A DNA stretch of 9,878 bases from an uncultured Bacilli bacterium (lineage in GTDB: Bacteria > Bacillota_I > Bacilli_A > RF39 > UBA660): positions 1 through 9,878 of the forward strand of contig CANQNZ010000041.1 in the NCBI GenBank assembly GCA_947625365.1, in the 5' to 3' direction. Below, one piece after another: positions 5,067 through 9,878 of this stretch. Position 1 is the stretch's first letter. Every line of letters begins with the position of its first letter. Under the pieces are notes generated by a model. The model saw nothing but the letters and a program-made list of their open reading frames with translations. It was not told the origin of the DNA and did not search any database. Both the position numbers and the translations under genes were made by a program.

Positions 5067-6344
5067 TTAATGATTTAAGCTAAATTCTACAGAAATAATA
5101 AAGATATTGTTTATTATTTCTGTTTTTATTTTTAATCCTTTTTTATCAATTCTACTAATATAATTTAAGCCAATTCCATGAGAATTTCCTTTAGTAGTAT
5201 AATGTAGTTTTCCCAATCTTTCTATATCTATTACATTCTTAAATGTATTCATTATTTTAATTTTAATTACCTTCTTTTCTTGTAATATAGAAATAAAGAT
5301 AGATTTTTCTGCACTGTTTTTAGCGGCCTCCTTAGCATTATTCAAAGTTATTTCCAATATTTCACATAAATTAGCATACTTCTTCATGGAAATTTGATTT
5401 ACTATGTCTTCTTTAATATTAGTATTTAATTCAACATAAATATTTTCTTTTTTAAATTCATGAATTTTAATACATAATACCCCCTGTAAGCCTTTTGGTA
5501 TTGTACCTATTTTAGCAATCCAATCATAATTTTTGTCGTATTTTTTTATTGTTTCATCTATTATTTGCTGAGTTTCAGTGTTTGCTAAGCTTCTTATAGC
5601 TAAAAAGTCAGCATTTAAGTTATGTCTTAATTCTGAATAATCATCAGCAATTATTTCATATTTTTTAATACTATCTAATAAATATTGATTTTTAAGTTTT
5701 AAATTTTCTTTAGCAAAATTACTTTTTAGTAAAAAATAAAGCAATAATGATAGAATAACAATAGATAAAATACTGGCTATGTATATTGAATAACTTTCAT
5801 AATTTTTACCATATTGAACTAAGAATAAATTAGAAATAATTAAAATTAATAACAATAAAATATCATATTTTAAATACTTCTCTATAATATTTTCAAATTT
5901 ACGTATTATTCTAACTACAACTTCAAAATTAATAACTAAATAAACTAAAATATTATGAATTATAGTTCCAGTTGTCTTAGCCGTTAAAGATTGGTTCACT
6001 GCTTCTAGACAGTTAAATGTTCGAGCAAAAAGAGCATTTATCAAAAGAAATTCTAAAAACATAGAAATAATAGATATAACAACGGAATAATAAAATGTTT
6101 TAACATTTGCTTCATTAAACCATATTTTACATAATATAAATATGAGAATAAAACAAATAATTGATTTAAAAAAATCAATATTAAAAACATTATTTAGCAT
6201 TATTAAAACAGAAACTAAAAGTGTAGCTAATATTTTAAACCATTTTATATCTAATTTCCGCTCTACGCATCTTTTAAAACAAAGCACATGTATAAACATA
6301 GCAAATACTACTGAAAAATATCCTACTATTAACTCTAAAATCAT
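5067..6344 (-). CDS. agrC: AgrC-like quorum-sensing histidine kinase (GHKL type)
   Basis: This is the membrane receptor for the AgrD-derived peptide. The 425 residues match AgrC length. The N-terminal half (about 1-205) has six or so hydrophobic helices. A coiled-coil-like segment (about 208-235) leads to the dimerisation/phosphoacceptor helix, with H241 in ELRHNLNADF. The C-terminal HATPase_c_5-type domain has N-box EITLNNAKEA (331-340) and G-box HGIGLNYI (389-396). The start overlaps the agrA stop by 4 bp (ATGA), so the two are translationally coupled, with GGAAGAGG just upstream. The order is agrA then agrC, the reverse of S. aureus. The stop codon lies 1 nt from that of the convergent agrD. 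Codons 408-419 also encode, on the other strand, the agrBD terminator stem. Confidence 0.94.
   Translation of the reverse strand: MILELIVGYFSVVFAMFIHVLCFKRCVERKLDIKWFKILATLLVSVLIMLNNVFNIDFFKSIICFILIFILCKIWFNEANVKTFYYSVVISIISMFLEFLLINALFARTFNCLEAVNQSLTAKTTGTIIHNILVYLVINFEVVVRIIRKFENIIEKYLKYDILLLLILIISNLFLVQYGKNYESYSIYIASILSIVILSLLLYFLLKSNFAKENLKLKNQYLLDSIKKYEIIADDYSELRHNLNADFLAIRSLANTETQQIIDETIKKYDKNYDWIAKIGTIPKGLQGVLCIKIHEFKKENIYVELNTNIKEDIVNQISMKKYANLCEILEITLNNAKEAAKNSAEKSIFISILQEKKVIKIKIMNTFKNVIDIERLGKLHYTTKGNSHGIGLNYISRIDKKGLKIKTEIINNIFIISVEFSLNH
5089..5133 (+). terminator. agrBD terminator located inside the agrC coding region
   Basis: ACAGAAATAATAAA (5089-5102) and TTTATTATTTCTGT (5110-5123) form a perfect 14-bp stem with a 7-nt loop. 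TTTTATTTTT follows on the plus strand, 23 nt after the agrD stop. In the minus direction the hairpin is not followed by U, so it should terminate agrBD but not agrAC. Confidence 0.9.
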
Positions 6345-7045
6345 ACTACCTCTTCCTTATATTTTTTAGATAGCATAGGAACTTCTTCCCCTGTATCTAA
6401 AACAAATTTTCCTGCTTTCCAATCGTACTTATTTATTCTATCTAGATTTGCCACACAAGAACGATGAATCATTTTAAAGCGGCTATCTAATTTTTTCATA
6501 ATTTCTTCAAAAGTCATGTTAACTTTAAAAAAATTATTAGTTGTCTTAATAACTAGCTTTCTTTCATTGGTATCTCTATAAATATATAAAATATCTTTCA
6601 TATAAACACGTAAGTCTATTTGACTATTTTTATAAGCAAATATTTTATTATCAACTTTCTTGCGAAATATCATTTCTAAGCATTCACTCAGTCTTTTTTC
6701 CATATTGTCAAATTTTTCAATAAACTTAAAAACTTTTAATACGCTATTATATACTTTTTGTTCATAACTAGTATGATTAGTTATAAATATAATTTCACTA
6801 TCCCAATCATTTTCTCTTATCTTTAAAGCAATACTTATACCTGTTATTTTACCTTTTAAACAAATATCCAAAATATAAATTTTTCTTTCGGATAAATCCT
6901 CTATTTCTTTAAGAAGGTTTTCATTACATCTTTGATAATAAATAGGTTTAATTGGTTCGTCAAATTTAAATAAAAAAGGACTAATAACTTTTTGAATTGT
7001 CTCTTGGTCCTTATCATCATCCTCTACCACAACTATTTTTGCCAT
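6341..7045 (-). CDS. agrA: AgrA-like response regulator (REC-LytTR)
   Basis: This response regulator would be phosphorylated by AgrC. The 234 residues contain a receiver domain (about 1-125). It has the acidic pocket EDDD (8-11), phosphoacceptor D60 in YILDICLKGKITGIS, T89 in IIFITNH and a conserved Lys region near 105-111. A LytTR DNA-binding domain follows (about 135-234; YMKDILYIYRD ... FKMIHRSCVANLDRI). LytTR proteins bind paired direct repeats with a 21-bp period; such repeats lie upstream of agrB. It is the first gene of a two-gene agrA-agrC unit with its own extended -10 promoter. No LytTR-like repeats are evident there, so the regulator and sensor may be made constitutively while agrBD is induced. 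Confidence 0.95.
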   Translation of the reverse strand: MAKIVVVEDDDKDQETIQKVISPFLFKFDEPIKPIYYQRCNENLLKEIEDLSERKIYILDICLKGKITGISIALKIRENDWDSEIIFITNHTSYEQKVYNSVLKVFKFIEKFDNMEKRLSECLEMIFRKKVDNKIFAYKNSQIDLRVYMKDILYIYRDTNERKLVIKTTNNFFKVNMTFEEIMKKLDSRFKMIHRSCVANLDRINKYDWKAGKFVLDTGEEVPMLSKKYKEEVV

Positions 7046-7074
7046 TTTTTACCACTACCTTTTAATTCTAATAG

Positions 7075-7102
7075 ATTATAACATATTTTTTTCTAATAGC
7101 AA
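7075..7102 (-). promoter_or_regulatory. agrAC promoter
   Basis: On the minus strand, TTGCTA (7102-7097), 16 bp, then a perfect TATAAT (7080-7075) with TGT before it (extended -10). The predicted start is near 7068, 23 nt before the agrA ATG. The -35 lies right after the upstream operon's terminator. Confidence 0.75.
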
Positions 7103-7104
7103 AC

Positions 7105-7135
7105 AAAAAATAGTCATACGCATTTGACTATTTTT
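7105..7135 (-). terminator. Terminator of the rpiB-spoIID-spoIIQ operon
   Basis: AAAAATAGTCA and TGACTATTTTT form a perfect 11-bp stem with an 8-nt loop, with T residues ending the stem and TGTTT after it. It contains the TAG stop of the last gene. Its A/T flanks on both sides could let it act in both directions. Confidence 0.85.
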
Positions 7136-7715
7136 CAATTAGTTGTTGCATTTGACTTATTAAATATGTAGCAGCATTATGGTAAGTATAAGTCTTAATA
7201 TTCTTTTCTTGTTCTATTTGACTTCTTATATCATTTAAGTTAGGAATATCCCCAAATAAAAAGAGGTTTTGCTCATTTGTAAGCAACTTTAGCAGATAAA
7301 GAATATATTCCTCGGGATTTTGAAAAATCTGAAAGTCAATAAAATAAGCCTTATTGTCTATCCTTAATATAGCATTATCACCACTTAGATAAAAAGATGG
7401 AGTCTGATTAGTTAAGTCTAGGTAATCAAGAAACTTAATTTTATTAAAAGATAATTTTTCAAATATCGAAGTGATTAATTCTTCATCGCTATCTAAATAG
7501 TTAGGAAATTTAAGTATATAAACATTTTTACCAATTAAAGAGTCATTAAGTTTATATTTTTTTAAAGTTTTTACCATAAAGCGATAAAAAGCTTCTGCCT
7601 TAGCAATTCTATTATATTTGATAATATCTTTGATATCTTCTTCATATATTGCGGTTTTATTACATAAATATATTTTATTATCCGTAATCATTATACCCAA
7701 ACTATTTTTAACCAC
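7128..7715 (-). CDS. Unrecognised 195-aa protein, possibly a reduced MreB/Mbl-like actin fold
   Basis: No family is recognised with confidence. The start is GTG at 7715, with AGGAGG 8 nt upstream. There is no signal peptide, membrane helix or Cys-rich motif; it looks like a soluble alpha/beta protein. It is the last gene of the spoIID-spoIIQ unit, 30 nt after the spoIIQ-like stop. In B. subtilis the genes after spoIIQ are spoIIID and mbl. Read against Mbl, several segments fall in register. NSLGIMITDNKIYL could be the first beta hairpin, KNVYILKFPNYLDSDEELI could match the CPTNITSVEQKAI region, and LFLFGDIPNLNDI (151-163) followed by IKTYTYHNAATYLIS could match GGGALLNGL and the segment after it. 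If so, roughly 130 residues and all nucleotide-phosphate motifs are missing. This is a manual comparison, not a computed alignment. Confidence 0.8.
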   Translation of the reverse strand: MVKNSLGIMITDNKIYLCNKTAIYEEDIKDIIKYNRIAKAEAFYRFMVKTLKKYKLNDSLIGKNVYILKFPNYLDSDEELITSIFEKLSFNKIKFLDYLDLTNQTPSFYLSGDNAILRIDNKAYFIDFQIFQNPEEYILYLLKLLTNEQNLFLFGDIPNLNDIRSQIEQEKNIKTYTYHNAATYLISQMQQLIEK

Positions 7716-7745
7716 TTACTAGACCTCCTTTTAAAGAAAAAAAGC

Positions 7746-8384
7746 TTATTCAGCTAAATTTTTTAAATCCATTTCATAAAATTTTTCTGGATTAATTAAA
7801 GTTCCTTTATTATATACTTCAAATAATAAGCAATTTTTATTTGTATCACTTAGTTTATTTTCGCCACTTTTAGCTATGATGTCTCCTTGTTTTACTTCAT
7901 CGCCCACTTTAACCTGAACATCACTTACGCTTTGATAAGTAGTTTTTAGTTCATTGCTATGTTCAATAACAACTACATTACCTAGAATTTCATCTTCTTT
8001 AACCTCTGCTACTTTTCCATCTAAAACAGCCACTACGTCAAAAGTATTTTCACTGTTATATAATACACCAGAGTTTTGCATATAAGTGTTTTCATAATAA
8101 ATTAATGATTTTTGTTGCGTTTGCTCATCGGCATCTGTTTCATAGAAATTTTTACTGATTACAACATCTTGAGCAGTAAACGGTTTGATGATTTTCTCGT
8201 TTGTATAGTTCATAACAGGTGTTGTTTCTTCATCTAATAAGGCATTTACGACGTATGAGTTTATATCTTCTTTCGTATAAGAACTCAAGGTTTTGCCAAT
8301 TAAGATAATACTTACAAAAACTGAAGTTATAGCGATGGTATAAATTGTTGGTAATACAAATTTTTTTAGCTTTCTTACTTTCAT
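7746..8384 (-). CDS. spoIIQ: SpoIIQ-like membrane-anchored M23 (LytM) domain protein, catalytically dead
   Basis: In endospore formers SpoIIQ sits in the forespore membrane and binds SpoIIIAH across the intermembrane space to drive engulfment. This 212-residue protein has a short basic cytoplasmic end, one membrane helix (about 10-31) and an extracytoplasmic linker. A LytM/M23 domain follows (about 95-202): ALDGKV-type VLDGKVAEV, ILGNVVVIEHSNELKTTYQS, VKVGDEVKQGDIIAKSG and INPEKFY. The HxxxD zinc motif is replaced by N104-SGV-L108 and the HxH motif by C185-L-L187, so all four metal/catalytic residues are gone and it should be structural. ATG at 8384 follows GGAAGGTGAGG. It lies 50 nt downstream of spoIID, as partner genes in the same unit. 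A generic M23-like scaffold protein is the alternative. Confidence 0.85.
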   Translation of the reverse strand: MKVRKLKKFVLPTIYTIAITSVFVSIILIGKTLSSYTKEDINSYVVNALLDEETTPVMNYTNEKIIKPFTAQDVVISKNFYETDADEQTQQKSLIYYENTYMQNSGVLYNSENTFDVVAVLDGKVAEVKEDEILGNVVVIEHSNELKTTYQSVSDVQVKVGDEVKQGDIIAKSGENKLSDTNKNCLLFEVYNKGTLINPEKFYEMDLKNLAE

Positions 8385-8434
8385 GTCCTCACCTTCCTAC
8401 TTATAAGTGTGGACAATTTTTTGACTTTTATTCT

Positions 8435-9352
8435 TTAAATTTCACTGATTGTAACATCTTTGTAATAATGAGTTAAAATATCTTTATAATTTGCTCCATT
8501 TTTAGCCATAGCATTAGCACCATATTGGCTCATTCCTACTCCATGTCCATAACCGCTGGTGGTTATTTCTAAAAAATCTCCATTTTGTTTTATAACAAAG
8601 TCTGTAGAGCGTAGTCCTAATAACTGACGCACTTGAGTCCCTTCAAACTCTTGGTTGTTGATAACTAGACTATTTATTCTTCCTGATGAACTATATTCAA
8701 TATTTTTAATATCGATTGACTCACAAGATATATTTAACTTTTGACAAAATTCTTCTTTATTCATTGTAATAGTTTTAATAGAATTTGCCGCAGAACTTTC
8801 TTCTGCACTTTCCACACTAACTAAATAGTCTTGTTTTTCTTTAAATACATTTAGGCAATCTTCTGTATAACCATTACTCATGGCAAAATAATAAGATTTT
8901 ATTATCTGATTATCATACTTTATTACTTCATTTTTAGTTTGACTTACAGCTAGTTTTATTTTTTCTAAATATTTTGAATATTCATTCTGCCATTTTTCTT
9001 GCATTTGCTCTAATGTTAAATAGACTTGGTCGGCAGTTGTCGCTAGAACATCATAATCTTGATTTAATGATTTTTTATACATGGCATAAGTGCGAGAAGC
9101 CACAGCTTGAGCTTTTAAGGCTTCTAATTCAAAACTTGCCGGCATTTCTCCTGCGACTACTCCGATTACATAATCTTCTAAATTTAGGCTTTCGATATTA
9201 TCCCCATTTTGAAGCTTAATAGTATAGCTTTTTTCTACAGGAGCAGACTTAGAAGTTTTAGGCAAATTAAAATTAGTTTCCTTTTTAAAGAAACTAATTA
9301 CTGCAATTGGTAAAAGAATAATAACAATACTTAATAGTACTTTATTTTTCAT
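8435..9352 (-). CDS. spoIID: Stage II sporulation protein D (SpoIID), lytic transglycosylase
   Basis: SpoIID is a peptidoglycan lytic transglycosylase that acts on septal wall stripped of stem peptides during engulfment. The 305 residues start with an N-terminal membrane anchor (about 5-22). The SpoIID domain follows: LNLEDYVIGVVAGEMPASFE with catalytic E69, then LKAQAVASRTYA, SNGYTEDCLNVF (the SxGGxTE-type segment) and the C-terminal GYGHGVGMSQYGANAMAKNG (about 268-287). The catalytic Glu is present, so the enzyme looks intact. The start at 9352 has GGGTGATGAT upstream and lies 4 nt after the DUF1146 stop, so the pair is tightly coupled. spoIIM and spoIIP, its usual partners, are not in the window. 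It need not imply sporulation, since SpoIID-domain proteins also occur in non-sporulating Bacillota. Confidence 0.95.
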   Translation of the reverse strand: MKNKVLLSIVIILLPIAVISFFKKETNFNLPKTSKSAPVEKSYTIKLQNGDNIESLNLEDYVIGVVAGEMPASFELEALKAQAVASRTYAMYKKSLNQDYDVLATTADQVYLTLEQMQEKWQNEYSKYLEKIKLAVSQTKNEVIKYDNQIIKSYYFAMSNGYTEDCLNVFKEKQDYLVSVESAEESSAANSIKTITMNKEEFCQKLNISCESIDIKNIEYSSSGRINSLVINNQEFEGTQVRQLLGLRSTDFVIKQNGDFLEITTSGYGHGVGMSQYGANAMAKNGANYKDILTHYYKDVTISEI

Positions 9353-9356
9353 ATCA

Positions 9357-9560
9357 TCACCCGAGAAATATTTTACTAAATTCTAGAAAATCAATTAAAA
9401 AGTTTGTTAGTAAATAACCACTAATAAAGCTTAATATCATAACGAGTATTCGCGTTTCTAAAACTTTATTTTTTTTGATAAACTTTTCAAAATTAACTGC
9501 ACTTAAAGCAAAGGCACTGATAAGGACAAAAACTATATAAATGTATACCTTATAATCCAT
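9357..9560 (-). CDS. DUF1146 (YwzB-like) small membrane protein
   Basis: This is a small protein of unknown function with two membrane helices (about 5-22 and 38-60) and a basic stretch between them (FEKFIKKNKVLETR). The segment FEKFIKK ... ILVMILSFISGYLLTNFLIDFLEFS fits the DUF1146/YwzB pattern, a family usually coded near ATP synthase, murA and spoIID in Bacillota. ATG at 9560 (67 residues) is preferred because GGTGAATATA precedes it. In-frame ATGs at 9578 and 9572 would add up to six residues but have no ribosome site and overlap rpiB further. The chosen start overlaps the rpiB end by 11 bp, and the stop is 4 nt from spoIID, so this is a coupled operon. Confidence 0.85.
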   Translation of the reverse strand: MDYKVYIYIVFVLISAFALSAVNFEKFIKKNKVLETRILVMILSFISGYLLTNFLIDFLEFSKIFLG

Positions 9561-9878
9561 TATATTCACCATTTTCATATTTTATGATTTTATCTACTCT
9601 TCTTATGTGTCTTTCTTCGTTAGAAAATTCAGTATTTAAGAAAGTTTTAATTATTTCTTTTATTTCTTCAAAATCTAATGAGGAAGCAAAAGCGAGAATA
9701 TTGGCATTATTGTCTAATCTTGTCATTTTCGCATCGTTAACACTATGAACATTGGCACAACGAACCCCTTTTACTTTATTAGCAGCAATAGATATTCCTA
9801 TACCGGTTGTACAAATTAAAATACCAAATTGAGCTTCTTTATTTGCTACCTTTTGCGCGACAGCAAAAGCAAAATCAG
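9550..9878 (-). CDS. rpiB: Ribose-5-phosphate isomerase B, C-terminal 108 residues (start outside window)
   Basis: RpiB interconverts ribose-5-phosphate and ribulose-5-phosphate in the pentose phosphate pathway. The visible part begins at (P)DFAFAVAQKVA and includes the active-site loop GILICTTGIGISIAANKVKG, with the catalytic Cys and the phosphate-binding GIGISIAANK, then NNANILAF and the C-terminal ERHIRRVDKI arginines. Two positions depart from RpiB: ICGTGIG is ICTTGIG, and REHNDTN/RQHNDTN, whose His serves in ring opening, is RLDNNAN with Asp. The GxRV segment after it (GERVIGP in B. subtilis) is also changed to ASSLDF. The residues make it an RpiB/LacA/LacB family member, and the substrate may differ. 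In B. subtilis rpiB (ywlF) also lies upstream of the ywzB/spoIID region, so synteny supports the call. Confidence 0.92.
   Translation of the reverse strand, partial: DFAFAVAQKVANKEAQFGILICTTGIGISIAANKVKGVRCANVHSVNDAKMTRLDNNANILAFASSLDFEEIKEIIKTFLNTEFSNEERHIRRVDKIIKYENGEYNGL

Noticed and set aside
6142..6369. 75-codon plus-strand open frame
   Set aside because: It is antisense to the start of agrC and the end of agrA, with no ribosome site; a shadow of low-complexity membrane codons.
7728..7748. Small AGCT...AGCT hairpin plus T-run after the spoIIQ-like gene
   Set aside because: The stem is only 4 bp; too weak to call a terminator between operon members.
8399..8408. ACTTATAAGT palindrome with a TATAAG -10-like box before the spoIIQ-like gene
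   Set aside because: It is short and AT-rich, with no -35 at proper spacing and no recognisable forespore sigma motif; not enough for an internal promoter.
8974..9219. 81-codon plus-strand open frame
   Set aside because: It is antisense to the catalytic region of spoIID; no independent support.

Overview
The window looks like chromosomal DNA of a low-GC, gene-dense Bacillota bacterium, most likely in the broad Bacilli/Erysipelotrichia/RF39-like space. The evidence is strong AT bias, Shine-Dalgarno sequences of the AGGAGG/AAGGTG type, and a SpoIID/SpoIIQ/DUF1146/RpiB neighbourhood that recalls the B. subtilis ywlF...ywzB...spoIID-spoIIQ-spoIIID-mbl region. TGA is used as a stop (agrA, DUF1146) and Trp is TGG, so this is the standard bacterial code and not the Mycoplasma code.

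Layout. (1) 1-401, minus: 5' part of an HTH-Fic protein, with a consensus promoter that contains a 16-bp inverted repeat. (2) 571-3984, minus: secA, long-form hpf and a cold-shock protein. Each appears to be a separate compact transcription unit, with a small intrinsic terminator running almost directly into the next promoter. (3) 3985-4296: a divergent intergenic region holding the csp promoter on one strand and agr-type control elements on the other: direct repeats with a 21-bp period, a TTGACA box, a 16-bp perfect palindrome and a proximal extended -10. (4) 4297-7045: a complete peptide quorum-sensing locus rearranged relative to Staphylococcus. agrB-agrD (plus) converge on agrA-agrC (minus), with 1 nt between the agrD and agrC stop codons. 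The agrBD terminator hairpin lies inside the agrC coding sequence. (5) 7105-9878, minus: an apparent operon rpiB-DUF1146-spoIID-spoIIQ-like-unknown, ending in a hairpin just before the agrA promoter.

How it works together. AgrB would process the 38-residue AgrD and export a cyclic peptide. AgrC (membrane sensor, GHKL kinase) would sense it and phosphorylate AgrA (REC-LytTR), which is expected to bind direct repeats such as those upstream of agrB, closing a positive loop. The spoIID/spoIIQ operon suggests endospore-type engulfment functions, or remnants of them. Its SpoIIQ-like protein has lost all four M23 zinc/catalytic residues. The last gene sits about where mbl would be and may be a degenerate actin-fold relative.

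The most novel-looking elements are the convergent agr arrangement with its buried terminator, the AgrD peptide that lacks Cys/Ser at the usual ring position, the predicted AgrA-type repeats, the self-regulating-looking Fic promoter, and the reduced MreB-like protein. No CRISPR array, insertion sequence, tRNA or rRNA was seen.
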